A DNA stretch of 64,000 nucleotides from Hoeflea sp. IMCC20628 (GCF_001011155.1 NZ_CP011479.1:3738501-3802500), one strand, 5' to 3'; numbered from the stretch's first letter, positions 18,229 through 27,619 are shown. A program made the numbers and translations. The notes: generated by a model from the letters alone, not told the origin.

Positions 18229-18701
18229 CAGTCATGCACAAATACTTCCTCAACCTCCACAATCCTTAGTAGAAAATTTTGTTCAAAGTCGGGATGTCGA
18301 ATATTTGCAGAGAAACGGATTAGCGCGCATTTCGTGCGCTGAACAATTATCAAATTCAACAAAGGTCACATTATCCGCGTTGCAGACCTTCTCGGGCTCT
18401 CAATGCTGCGGATCGATCCAATAACGGCTTTCCGGAGCGCGCGCGCAAAATCCGAACCCCGGCGACAATGTCGGCTCCGGGCCGAAAACGCCGATGTGAC
18501 AGAATTCAGCAAAGGCCCCAGAGGGCGGTAGGCTGGCTTTCGCTGCTTCGGGATTGAATAAATCAAAAGGGACCGCTTCCGGAAAGTCTGGTTGTGGGGG
18601 GATTAGCCACGCGCTGCCGGTTCTGGCTGGTTTACTACCTCGCAGTTATCGGTCTATTGGACAGTACATAATTTCAACAGTGTGTAGCAACGGAGCTGAA
18701 A
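18229..18701. other. Intergenic region between retron and HEPN-like gene
   Basis: No supported gene; it includes the second copy (18468-18492) of the short repeat seen at 15871-15895. Small ORFs here have no family features. Confidence 0.4.
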
Positions 18702-19394
18702 ATGTCGGATGTGCCTCAAATAATCCGGTCCTCTATCGAGAGTCTGCTGGAGCTCGGCGTCAATTTCCGTCTGCACCGACACTTATTTGATAGGCATGGA
18801 GCAGAGTTCCGTAACCTCTTGGCAGAGCTTCACATCAATTACCCAGTCCATTCACTCGGCATCATCGCCACGCCTACAAATATAGAGAAATACCACTTCC
18901 TCCATGATCAGGAGATGGTTGCTCCAGAGCAAATCGTCCACATGGTGGGTGACCCGATCTACGATGCCGCAATGGCTGCATATGCCTTTACGATCGTCGA
19001 GATGTGCGGTGATGAGGTTGCTGCTCGTGTAAAGCCGAAGGCTACGAAACAGAGGGCATGGCATACTGGGATTAGGCAGAAGGAAGAGCTTCCGCTCGGC
19101 GAGGCAATCAGCCAGAGGGCAAAGTTCGCCAAGCCCTTCGATGGCGACGTCAACCTAGTGAATGCAACGTCGGTCATTCGATTGGCGAGGATGAAGGCAG
19201 CCCGCAATGAGTTCGCGCACCAAGGCAATCCAACGTTGGGTTTTGGGCAGTTTTTAGAAGACGCGTTGGCCGTCCTTAGCCAAATCTATTTCTTATGTCT
19301 GCCTGAGGAAACTCACTTAAAAATTTACCCGTGGGAGGTCCTCATTGACAAGTGGGAAGATGGGAACTTTGAGCATACAGAAGAACCAGATTAA
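18702..19394 (+). CDS. Hypothetical protein with HEPN-like RNEFAH motif
   Basis: The product is 230 aa, soluble and without a signal peptide. Near the end of a helical segment it has ARNEFAHQG, an R-x4-H arrangement (Arg168, His173) like the catalytic motif of HEPN ribonucleases. The upstream stretch of about 100 residues is predicted helical by eye. HEPN proteins act as RNases in toxin-antitoxin, abortive-infection and other defence systems, which fits the neighbourhood. No partner nucleotidyltransferase (MNT) is adjacent. One motif is weak evidence; the protein may be a non-catalytic HEPN or unrelated. Confidence 0.5.
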   Translation: MSDVPQIIRSSIESLLELGVNFRLHRHLFDRHGAEFRNLLAELHINYPVHSLGIIATPTNIEKYHFLHDQEMVAPEQIVHMVGDPIYDAAMAAYAFTIVEMCGDEVAARVKPKATKQRAWHTGIRQKEELPLGEAISQRAKFAKPFDGDVNLVNATSVIRLARMKAARNEFAHQGNPTLGFGQFLEDALAVLSQIYFLCLPEETHLKIYPWEVLIDKWEDGNFEHTEEPD

Positions 19395-20092
19395 GAGGGG
19401 CAGCGGCGACACTTGAGTGGGGTGACCAAAGGTTAGTTCTGCGAACGTCGGCTCTAGTGATCAGCGGCGCATGTATGCGACGGTCGAGATGGCAGTCCAA
19501 AGTAGCCGTTCCCGGGGCCCGATCGAAAGGCAGCAATGGGCCTATTCCGTTGAAAAACTCGGGGCACAGATTTTCCCTGCAGTTTTCTAGAAAACGGTTC
19601 CGAGAATGGCCAATTCGCGCAATAGAATTTCACATGGATTAGCTGGTTGGAAACAGGTTCTACGATTTCAGCTGTGACGCGTGAAACGCCGAGTTTTTCA
19701 ACGGAATAAGCCGTTAGTGATGGTCGCCTTGAAAGGTGGAAGACCTCAAGAGTGTTCGAAGCAGCCATTGCACCGAGCGCCGCGTGACTTACGAACGCGG
19801 TGCTTCATTCGAGAAGAACAATCGATTAGCGGGTGCATAATTTGGGTGCACGATAGATGCGCAAATTTTCTAGGGTTCGTTCGCCACGAGTACGTGCGCT
19901 GCATGTACTCTAAGCCACCAACATACGAGCGTATCGGAGAAGTCAGCATAGCGCCGCCAGTGTAGCGGGACTTCGGGAATTCGCGCATGCGAAAATCGGA
20001 AGAGAGACAGCCGCAGGAGAACCGCGATCGAAGAATCTTGCGGGACGGGACCGACTGTCGCTGATTTTGCATTCAACTTTGGGGCTCTCCCA
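19395..20092. other. Gene-poor region of about 700 bp
   Basis: No convincing coding region on either strand; short ORFs have no family resemblance. It separates the defence genes from the mobilisation module. Confidence 0.45.
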
Positions 20093-20710
20093 TCATAACC
20101 GCAGTCGATCGGGATCGGGGTTTGGTCTGGCAACTGGAGGCGGCGCGCCGCCATCACCACCGTTTGCCACAAGCGCAGGGTCATTCAGAACAAATGCCCT
20201 TTCCTCTTCCCATCGCGCCGCCGCCCGGAGCATTTTCAGTTCCGTTTGCTCGTCACCATCAAGCCCACGGCACAAGCTTAGCCTTGCCCAGTCTTCATCC
20301 CGCTCGATGTCGGTCAGCCAGTCAAGACACACCGCTGGCATGCGGTTTCGAAGCTCGACAAGCGCATCTTTCCTAGTTGCTGCACCCCGAAGATGATCTA
20401 GCAGCAGCGAATATGGGACTGTCCCACTCTTTAGGAAAATGTCGACATATCGCGGCGCAATGCCCAATGCTACGGAAAACTGTTTCCTCTCATCTGAAGA
20501 CCTTTGGAAAGGCGAGCTGGACCTTGAGGAATTGGTGGGCATGGGAATTGAAAGCGTTATGAGCCCGAAAATTGCGAGTAGTTGGTGTGCCGCCGAAAAA
20601 GCTGGATCAACTTGCCGTCTCCTTCTTGCGAGCATGACGCGGTTGCGAAAGGCATCGTAGCAATTTCTTCTTGATTTTCGTTCCTCCATTTTTCCTCCGT
20701 TGGTTTTCAT
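20093..20710 (-). CDS. Hypothetical protein coupled to the relaxase gene
   Basis: The product is 205 aa. The start overlaps the relaxase stop (ATGA at 20707-20710), so it is the third gene of the mobilisation operon. The N-terminus is strongly basic (RKSRRN, RRRRQ); the C-terminus is proline-rich and acidic/basic mixed (PPPVARPNPDPDRLRL). A short hydrophobic stretch (AIFGLITLSI) lies near residue 50. No family is recognised. Coupling suggests an accessory transfer or regulatory function, but the sequence does not show it. Confidence 0.55.
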   Translation of the reverse strand: MKTNGGKMEERKSRRNCYDAFRNRVMLARRRRQVDPAFSAAHQLLAIFGLITLSIPMPTNSSRSSSPFQRSSDERKQFSVALGIAPRYVDIFLKSGTVPYSLLLDHLRGAATRKDALVELRNRMPAVCLDWLTDIERDEDWARLSLCRGLDGDEQTELKMLRAAARWEEERAFVLNDPALVANGGDGGAPPPVARPNPDPDRLRL

Positions 20711-21846
20711 GGCCGCAGCATCGTGCCATTAGGGTTACGTATATTAGCATCTGAAATAACCCCGCTTCGTGCCTCGTGAATTCTTGCTGACAGCAGCTGC
20801 CGAGGTCCCATAATGATCTTCATGAGTGAGGCAGTAAATTCCTCGGCCCAACGCAAGAGCTCGTCTAAATCAACTGTTGTCAGGCTTTGCTGCAATAGCC
20901 TTCTATTAGCCCAGCGTTGGGCTACCGGGGTGTAATACGCCCGACGCGTTCTGAGAGACCTCGGAGAAGATCGATCTGCTGTGTTTGGAGCCGCAGGATG
21001 GATGTCAGGAGCGACCCGAGCTTGTCGATTTCTCCTGTTCCGCTTTCCGTGGTCGAAACTTCTGCTTTCAAAATGCTGTGTATCTCCTGCAGCATCTCCA
21101 TCGAAGTAAGGTCTTTTGGTTTCATTGCGGTATGCCTCCCAAATTTTCTTGAATTCATTTTTCCTGAGGCCAGTAGCCCGATGAGCTGCAGCGACGAATT
21201 GCCCGTCAAGGGTGACCAGAATGAACCCTTTGTCCCCACTTGCTATGGAAAGGCCTTGCCGCTGCAGTTCTGCCTGGAGTTCAATTACGCCATTGGCGCG
21301 AGCAGCCTTTAATCGGGTGCGGTCAAATGCGGGTGAATTGCGCTCGGCTTTATGACGGGCCTTGGACGAAAACCCCTCAATCCTCTCCATAGCCCGCTCG
21401 GCTCGTGACAGTTGAATCGTTTCGCCACTCGCGGCTTCGTACTCACGAGCCAATCTTTCAAGACGTGCATAGTCGTGTCGGCTGTTCAAGACGCGGTTTG
21501 TCGCAGGATCAATTTCGGCAACTGCCACATGGAAATGAGTTCGGCCGTATTTTTCGTGGAGAACCACAAGACGCGGCCGCTGATCGCCGATCCCGAATTC
21601 GGCATCCACTGATCTGACGAAATCGGACAGCTGCCTCGGAGACATGTCTCTGTCGGGACTGATCGACAGATGCCGTATTGAGTACTTGCACCCTTTCGCA
21701 TCGGCCAGAGCTTGCGCATCTGCAAAAACGTGCCGATCGCCAGCCAGAATCTTGATGCGTTCGTTCTCGTCGTGCTTGTCCAGCAGATGCCGTTCAAGGT
21801 TCTGATAGCCGCCCTTTCGAGCTATCCGCGTGACCTGCACGATCAC
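20707..21846 (-). CDS. mobA: Relaxase/mobilisation nuclease
   Basis: The 379-aa protein opens with MIVQVTRIARKGGY. Its relaxase histidine cluster VVLHEKYGRTHFHVAVAEID (motif III, metal-binding H-x-H) lies near residue 105. A candidate catalytic Tyr is Tyr14 in KGGYQN or Tyr55. This resembles MobA/VirD2-fold relaxases (MOBP/MOBQ type), which nick oriT and stay bound to the transferred strand. The C-terminal half has no primase or helicase signature. Coding order mobC-mobA-orf with ATGA overlaps on both sides indicates one mobilisation operon. Confidence 0.8.
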   Translation of the reverse strand: MIVQVTRIARKGGYQNLERHLLDKHDENERIKILAGDRHVFADAQALADAKGCKYSIRHLSISPDRDMSPRQLSDFVRSVDAEFGIGDQRPRLVVLHEKYGRTHFHVAVAEIDPATNRVLNSRHDYARLERLAREYEAASGETIQLSRAERAMERIEGFSSKARHKAERNSPAFDRTRLKAARANGVIELQAELQRQGLSIASGDKGFILVTLDGQFVAAAHRATGLRKNEFKKIWEAYRNETKRPYFDGDAAGDTQHFESRSFDHGKRNRRNRQARVAPDIHPAAPNTADRSSPRSLRTRRAYYTPVAQRWANRRLLQQSLTTVDLDELLRWAEEFTASLMKIIMGPRQLLSARIHEARSGVISDANIRNPNGTMLRP

Positions 21847-22166
21847 TCTAGCAGCTCCCTGACTTGCATACGCAGACGATCAATTTCACCGAGTGTGAAC
21901 GACAATTCTTCGCTATGTCCTGTTAGGCGATGCGCATTAACGGCTCGTGTGATCTGATTCAGGTTGCTGCCAATTTTGGCCAGCTGCCCGAGTAGTTTGG
22001 TCAACATGCGGACCTGCCGTTGATCAAATCGGACAGAAGGCAATCGAACACCGAGCCCAGAGCGCCTGACGAGCTCGGAAAGGGTCAACCCGCGAGCACT
22101 AGCACGAGCCAGCAGATCGTTGCGCTCTTCGTCTGATGCACGAACTCGTATGATAGTTTGGCGCAT
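21843..22166 (-). CDS. mobC: MobC-family mobilisation/relaxosome protein
   Basis: The start is set at the ATG at 22166 because a strong GGAGGAAG precedes it; the longer open frame to 22442 lacks support. The 107-aa product begins MRQTIIRVRASDEERNDLLA and contains LTLSELVRRSGLG, then LAKIGSNLNQITRAVN. That N-terminal RHH-like DNA-binding part plus LxxIGxNLNQ motif defines MobC. MobC binds oriT and helps the relaxase open the strands. It is translationally coupled to mobA. Confidence 0.85.
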   Translation of the reverse strand: MRQTIIRVRASDEERNDLLARASARGLTLSELVRRSGLGVRLPSVRFDQRQVRMLTKLLGQLAKIGSNLNQITRAVNAHRLTGHSEELSFTLGEIDRLRMQVRELLE

Positions 22167-22186
22167 TCTTCCTCCAAGGGGTCCAC

Positions 22187-22260
22187 GGGGAATTTCCCCT
22201 GGCAAGCGGCGTGTGTGTCCACACGCCATTGCTGGCTCCCCTTCTGGTATCTTTAGAAAG
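22187..22260. other. Candidate oriT region
   Basis: Directly upstream of mobC lie a 13-bp palindrome (22187-22199) and a hairpin with 8-bp arms and a 4-nt loop (22208-22227, GGCGTGTG/CACACGCC). Inverted repeats next to mobC are the usual position of oriT in small mobilisable elements. No nic consensus could be identified with confidence. Confidence 0.4.
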
Positions 22261-22440
22261 TATGAGCTCAGGATTCTGCCGGCGCAAACTGCCTGGAACG
22301 GCGAGCATTCAGAATCAGCCAATTGCAGCCCTGAGAAGACATTTGTTAAAACGGTGACAACTGCAGCATGCCCCTTCGATCTCGTCATTCGCTGCTGCTG
22401 AAAGATGTCATTGCCAGTGGAATTGCACTGAACGGAAATC

Positions 22441-23199
22441 ATGGAACTGCAGCGCTGCCTGTGGCAGTTTCAATATATGATCGAATTCCGCACTCACGCC
22501 GATGACCATCCCGACCTCGCGCTTTCTCCCCTCCTTCGGGGCGCTCTCCTGACCCTGCAATATGCGCAGAAGCACGGATCAATCGGTGTCACCAAAACCA
22601 AGGCCTTTAAGCGCGTTTTCGTCCATTGGGCCGTCGAGAATTTCGACTGGCCGGGGAAAAGCGCAGAAGATATGTTCCGCTACAACAAGGTAATCAATGA
22701 ATACGAGTTCCCACCCGTTGAGGTTCTTCATTTTCTGCTGATTTCCATGCGCCTGGGTCGCCACATCAAGGGTGAGTTTCGGTTGACCAAGCGTGGCACA
22801 AAGCTGGCGCAAGCCCCTGGTCACCTGTTTGCCGAGTTGATCCCATACTTTGTGCTCCAGATCGATCACGCTTCTTATGCGCGCTTCAACAACCGACCCT
22901 TCGGAACGTGGGACGTCTGGATGAACGTGATTAACGTCGAAGCCGATCATGGCACGACTGAGGCTGCCTTGTTCGAAACCTTCTACGGTGAGCCGCAAGA
23001 CTGGCACACCGCAGGGTGGCGTGAGATGGCCGCGTTCTCAGCTTGCGTGCTTCGGCCGCTCGAATGGGCTGGATTGCTGATGGAGACTCGCAAAGACGAC
23101 GGCGGCAAGCATGTATGTCATGTTTTCAAGACCCCGCTCTGGCGCAGCGTGATCAAACTTGACACAGACGACATGCTTCGGCCGATGTCCGTTCAGTGA
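22441..23199 (+). CDS. Conserved-looking hypothetical protein
   Basis: The product is 252 aa with no signal peptide or membrane span. It reads as a globular protein with possible winged-helix features (SIGVTKTKAFKRVFVHWAVENF; FRLTKRGTKLAQAPG). An internal ATG at 22477 is an alternative start. It is transcribed away from the mob operon, so the region 22167-22440 probably holds divergent promoters. Similar proteins occur in plasmids and islands in my recollection, but I cannot name the family or a function. Confidence 0.55.
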   Translation: MELQRCLWQFQYMIEFRTHADDHPDLALSPLLRGALLTLQYAQKHGSIGVTKTKAFKRVFVHWAVENFDWPGKSAEDMFRYNKVINEYEFPPVEVLHFLLISMRLGRHIKGEFRLTKRGTKLAQAPGHLFAELIPYFVLQIDHASYARFNNRPFGTWDVWMNVINVEADHGTTEAALFETFYGEPQDWHTAGWREMAAFSACVLRPLEWAGLLMETRKDDGGKHVCHVFKTPLWRSVIKLDTDDMLRPMSVQ

Positions 23200-23475
23200 A
23201 AGATTTTTTCACTGCTCCCGATGCATGACTCTGGTGGTGCATAATCGGCGATCAATTGAATCTACCGCCCTAAATTGCCAAACCCTCATAGTTGCTTTCA
23301 CCGCCCTTTGCAGACATTGGTGTCGTCGGCAGTGAACGGAAGGTCTGCTATCCAAATCAACCGTGCCAGTGAGATATACGAAAAGGTGTTGCGACAGCGA
23401 AAGAAGGACCGCGGACTTGCGCTTGAAGCGGACCAATGTGATTCTGTCTCATCAGCGGACATCGCAATAGTTGTC

Positions 23476-24057
23476 CTAGATCGCATCTAGAGCCTTGAGG
23501 TGCCGACCGTAGGCATATGCGTCAGGGCTTCCGAGTGTATATAGGGCTCCGGGTCTGCCGCAGAGCCAGAACTTGTGACCCATCCATTCTGCCTGCTGTG
23601 GCATCATATCGATGCCTCGGCATCCAGTCACGCCTTCCCAATACCCTATCGGTCTCAAAGCATGTGCAAAAACAACCTTTGGCCTTAATTCGTTAAATAG
23701 GAAGGGAAGGAGACTGTTCTGCCAATCTCTTTCCGTGAGTTCCTTCGCTTTGCGAGATGGTCTCATGCAAACATTCGTCTCTAAAGCGCCGCCGTAGCCA
23801 TCAGAGATTGCTTCGATTGGCCGCCTGTTACCTTCTTTCTTTCTAGTGTTTTTGTAGTCTTCTTTAAATTTACCCCAAACAAATCCACTTTGGTCAGACC
23901 AATAGTCTAGAAATGGCCCTAAAGGGGTAGCCGCATTAATACCAACAATGAACGCCTTGCAGTTATAAGGCGACCCCCTACACACAAATGGACGCGCCAA
24001 TGGATCGTCCATTTTCTCTGACAAACGCTCGCGAAATGATTGCAGACTGGGCACCAC
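23476..24057 (-). CDS. Hypothetical protein, possible uracil-DNA-glycosylase fold
   Basis: The product is 193 aa. The segment CKAFIVGINAATPLGPF resembles motif 1 of the UDG superfamily (hydrophobic strand then GINP-like). Further segments are VVFAHALRPIGYWEG and LGSPDAYAYGRHL near the C-terminus, which could be the strand and motif 2 loop. Key UDG residues (Asp or Asn in motif 1, His-Pro-Ser in motif 2) are not all in place, so activity is unproven. No signal peptide. It is in the defence-rich part of the element and is transcribed in the same direction as the SLATT-nucleotidyltransferase pair after a 188-bp gap. Confidence 0.4.
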   Translation of the reverse strand: MVPSLQSFRERLSEKMDDPLARPFVCRGSPYNCKAFIVGINAATPLGPFLDYWSDQSGFVWGKFKEDYKNTRKKEGNRRPIEAISDGYGGALETNVCMRPSRKAKELTERDWQNSLLPFLFNELRPKVVFAHALRPIGYWEGVTGCRGIDMMPQQAEWMGHKFWLCGRPGALYTLGSPDAYAYGRHLKALDAI

Positions 24058-24245
24058 CTGACCGCCTCCCGATCACCAACTTTTCACATATTTGCTGTCG
24101 CATCAAACGGTTAGTTGAGACGCCTTGAAACAGAAATAGCTATTTTATTTCATTCAGACGGGATTCAAACGGCGGAAACAACCGCTATGCAATCCTTGGT
24201 GGGCACCACCACGAAGGTCTGTAAACCGCCATCTCCGCGACTTCG

Positions 24246-24848
24246 TCAAGATGTAGCGACACAGAACATCCCAGATTTCTTAGTACCTCTGCAGTCAATT
24301 TCTGCATGTACTGGAACTTCTTCCCATCTTTGACGAAGCTTGTTACGATCCAGATACTTAATGAAATCGCTGCGCCTATTATTAGAAATGAAATGTGGTG
24401 TTATTTGAAAAACAGGATTGAATAATGCTTCATATCCAAATACTGAAAAAATAATTGGATCGAGTTTTCGATTACTTGTAATGCCAATTGCGCTTACGGT
24501 AGTGGGAAATTTTGACATCGCGTCGATAACGCTTGAGTATCTCTCCTCCGAATTGAATGAATGCATCCTTGCCTGATTTCTAACTCGAAATGGCAACCCA
24601 GACGTTCTTTGAAGATCGCTCTCTATCTCCCAATCTGTTTCAGGTGATGTGTCTTTCCCGTCAAAATAGATAAGGTCAATGTCTCGCGGAGTTATTGAAC
24701 GGCTCAATAATTTCCCCCAAGCAAAATCTCGAATTAAACCGCCTACGATGCACCAATTTGGCAAATCAGCTTTGATCGATGTCTCGATAGACGCAGCCAC
24801 CATGGGCTGCTCATTGAGTAACGCTAGCGCTTTGAGATAGTTTTTCAT
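24246..24848 (-). CDS. Nucleotidyltransferase family protein (PF06042-like)
   Basis: The 200-aa protein has a nucleotidyltransferase core: NWCIVGGLIRD (Gly36-Gly37), then PRDIDLIYFDG with Asp56 and Asp58 as candidate metal ligands. Later comes RVRNQARMH, a signature of the NTP_transf_6/DUF925 family. The fold is that of pol-beta-like NTases. It overlaps the stop of the SLATT-like gene by ATGA, so the pair is translationally coupled. Family members lack a well-defined role. Coupling with a two-helix membrane protein resembles CBASS logic (nucleotide-making enzyme plus 2TM effector), which is inference. A/T content is higher than in the chromosomal genes. Confidence 0.75.
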   Translation of the reverse strand: MKNYLKALALLNEQPMVAASIETSIKADLPNWCIVGGLIRDFAWGKLLSRSITPRDIDLIYFDGKDTSPETDWEIESDLQRTSGLPFRVRNQARMHSFNSEERYSSVIDAMSKFPTTVSAIGITSNRKLDPIIFSVFGYEALFNPVFQITPHFISNNRRSDFIKYLDRNKLRQRWEEVPVHAEIDCRGTKKSGMFCVATS

Positions 24849-25354
24849 TCCAGGCGCTTCTTTGCCGCTAAATGTTCCTTATCAGTAATTCTGGGTATAT
24901 CCCTAGCTGCGCTTTCATATGATGAAGTGATCTCCTTCGCCCAATATGTCGCTGCTGCGTCATCAAACGAGACTCCGCTAGTAATGTATTCAATTCTATT
25001 TGATAAAGTTGCAAAATCTTGAATGCTTCTATAGTTTTGAAACGTAGTCATCCGATCAGCCGAAAGCTGCCAGATAGAAGAGGCTAGAAGTAGAAAAGTC
25101 GCTGAACTTATGGTAATGGTCGCGACGTTCTGAGTTATTTCTAGTGCCGACGCCAGCTGAGTATTCCCGAAAAAAGTCAATACCAAGAATAGCGCAGACG
25201 CTGTGACCGTAAGGAAGTCCCTGACAAAGGAGACCTTTAAGGACTTGTCGTGGCGGCGATCACAAATTTCCTTCATCACAGCAGACTTACGTTGATATCG
25301 TTTGCAAAGCGACCGTAAACGCTCTTCGTTATATTTTGGATCGATCTCGCTCAA
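24845..25354 (-). CDS. SLATT-like two-transmembrane protein
   Basis: The 169-aa protein has a basic N-terminal helix (RLRSLCKRYQRKSAVMKEICDRR), two hydrophobic helices at about residues 46-62 and 77-95, and a C-terminal helical stretch starting ADRMTTFQNYRSIQDFATL. This topology and size fit SLATT domains, the 2TM effectors that accompany SMODS/SLOG proteins and are thought to form pores. No other domain is fused. It is the first gene of a coupled pair with the nucleotidyltransferase. Assignment is by topology and pattern, not by an exact motif. Confidence 0.6.
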   Translation of the reverse strand: MSEIDPKYNEERLRSLCKRYQRKSAVMKEICDRRHDKSLKVSFVRDFLTVTASALFLVLTFFGNTQLASALEITQNVATITISSATFLLLASSIWQLSADRMTTFQNYRSIQDFATLSNRIEYITSGVSFDDAAATYWAKEITSSYESAARDIPRITDKEHLAAKKRLE

Positions 25355-25960
25355 TTTTCAATTCCTAGCTCGTAGCAGATATCAATTATTGGTGCGCACG
25401 CACAGGGGCGAGGCCAACAATTAGAGCATTGTCCGCCTCTGGTCCATTGAGAACATACCAACTAGTTCGGTCGAGCAGCCTCCTACCCCACGCGGTCATT
25501 TCCTCGCGCTTACAGCCAAGGTCAGGTCCCCGCCCCGTAAGGATTTTTGACCTGGTTTTTCGCATTGGTGATTTCGGCTCTGAGCAGACATCGAACCCCT
25601 CTTAGCTCCGAGACTGATTTGCGCGTCCATCTCGGTTATTGAGGTCGGGGGCTATCGAGCATAGGAAGTGACCGTAAATCCGCTATACTCTTCACATCTC
25701 GAATAGGGTCGTTGGCGGATTGGCTGCTTTCTGGCTGAACCAGATTAGAGCCGACGTTTCACAGAGAGGCCGTAAGCTCGCTATCGCCATGTTGTCCCAG
25801 TTCGCGAAATCAGGGAGTATTTATGATGATGCAGCCACACTTCCATCACTAGGCAACAGCGGATAGGTCAGCAATTATCGATTGTGAAACGGTACATGCG
25901 AAAGTAGATATTATACCATAGACATCATCGCAAATCTCCTAGAACAGACGGAAAATAGCT
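25355..25960. other. About 600 bp without a recognisable gene
   Basis: No supported ORF or RNA; it presumably contains the divergent promoters for the SLATT operon and the membrane nuclease gene. Confidence 0.45.
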
Positions 25961-26865
25961 ATGAAGAACTTTAGTGCACGAAATCCACTTGGGATCATCG
26001 CGCTATTCATATCTCTCATATACGGGATTTCCGCCCTGCTTTTGGGGGCATCCGTTGATATGCTTACACCCGACAATCAAGAGCGCTTGGTATGGTTTAT
26101 CATCTGCTTTCCAGTCGGAATCCTGTTGGCGTTTCTGTACTTGGTAACATGGCACCACCGGAAACTTTATAGTCCCTGGATTTTAGGACCGACGAAAGTT
26201 TCCTGACTTCAGGTGATCCTGCTGCGATTGGTAGAAAGTACATCGCAGAAGGTGAAACTGCGGAAGGTAACACAGACCTCGCGCTCGGTGACGATGAGGT
26301 CTCGTCTGGAAAAGGTGCCACCAATGGCCCACTTACTGGGTCAGCGGGTGTGGAGGAAGAAAGCGAACCGAGCAGCGAACAGGAGTTGTCCGCTTTTCAA
26401 TTAAAGAGAAAATCTCAATTCAGTTCAAAAAATTTCGCTGCTTATGCCTATATGATTGAAGGGCTTGTAATGCAGGAATTGCAGAACGAATACAAAAGCT
26501 CAATTCGAAGAGATGCTGCATTCCCCATGCCCAATGGTCGCACGGCTCGCGTTGATGGACTGATCGAGGGCTCCTCAGGCCCGATTATTGCGGAGATAAA
26601 GTTAGTTCGCCCACAAGTTGATTTCTCACGACGGCTCCGAGACGGGTTTATACAGTTGCGCTCTTACATCTCGTCCGCTCGCGAAATCGTGCATCCTAAA
26701 ACTTCTGGCATTTTGGTCCTCGTACTAGACGGTCATTTCAAAGAGGATCAGTTAGAGCGGATCGAAGAGGCTGTAAGAAAATCTCAGAAAAGCGACATTT
26801 CAGTTCGGATTCTGAAGTCCGACGATCTTATGATTAAGTATGGTCTTGCCTCACCGCCATCGTGA
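25961..26865 (+). pseudogene. Membrane-anchored PD-(D/E)XK nuclease-like protein, frameshifted
   Basis: The first part (25961-26206, 81 aa) has two transmembrane helices and ends WHHRKLYSP before running into a stop. One base out of phase, near 26185-26195, the frame continues as DFRTDESFLTSGDPAAIGRK through an acidic linker to the C-terminal domain ending at 26865. That domain has VDGLIEG and IIAEIKLV, an Asp...Glu-x-Lys arrangement typical of PD-(D/E)XK nucleases. The pieces make one protein of about 300 aa with a single frameshift, so it is a pseudogene, a sequencing error or less likely a programmed shift. The C-terminal part alone could start at a GTG at 26350. Confidence 0.65.
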
Positions 26866-27619
26866 AGCTTGGCTACCTCATTAAAGACTGCCAATATCTG
26901 GTCGGTGGATTACAATCGCAGTCGGGTTTTGCGAAGTTGTTGTCGAACGACTAAACTGGGGTTAGTTGCTGTCCCTAGCCGATTTACCACTGAATGGCAG
27001 CTATCGTAGGTCAGGTCCTAAAAGTGGACGGACCACTGTCGGCCCCGATGCCTACATAATCCCGCCAAGCACAGCGACCGTCACCCATAGGGCCGAAACA
27101 AAGTGAAGGGCGGTTACGCCGTTTACAAAGTGCGCATTGCGGTACGACTGCGACTGACAACGAATAGATCACTCAGACGATGTGGGCATCTGAAAAGCCA
27201 AACGTGCTGTACGTGCTTCCCTGCGAGCCTTTTCAGCCACTATAAACTTCAAATGGGCTGCTGGCCCATTCGAGCACGGACATCGCGTTTGGCTTTGAAG
27301 TTTTCGGGCGTAATCATGTGCTTTTTCCGATATCCCCGCTCTATTGAGTTCTCGGGAAAAATATCAGAGAATTGTAAAAGTAAAGTTGTGTTGGAAAGAG
27401 CCGTCCGAATGGCTTGAAATCTCGAAATTGCTTTGCTGCACTCGCGTCTCCCAAACCGCTAGGTTTGAAGGCTGGACGACCGTGCCAGAGCTGGTGATGA
27501 TGTGGACCCGCGTCCAGGCCAAAACGTAGCCCTCCACCGCCCCCCCTAAACAGCCTAATAATATACTCTATATAAGGAAAACGGGACAAAAAATACTTAA
27601 GCTATTAGTTTTTATCGTT
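26866..27619. other. About 750 bp intergenic region, A/T-rich on the right
   Basis: No supported gene. The stretch 27545-27620 is A/T-rich and follows a run of C (about 27535-27547); it could be a regulatory or replication-related sequence, but nothing specific is seen. Confidence 0.4.

Noticed and set aside
21843-22442. 199-aa version of MobC
   Set aside because: The first 92 codons read through the candidate oriT; a strong GGAGGAAG precedes the ATG at 22166, which matches MobC starts.
27103-27417. 104-aa plus ORF
   Set aside because: No family resemblance, no ribosome binding site and atypical composition; treated as non-coding.
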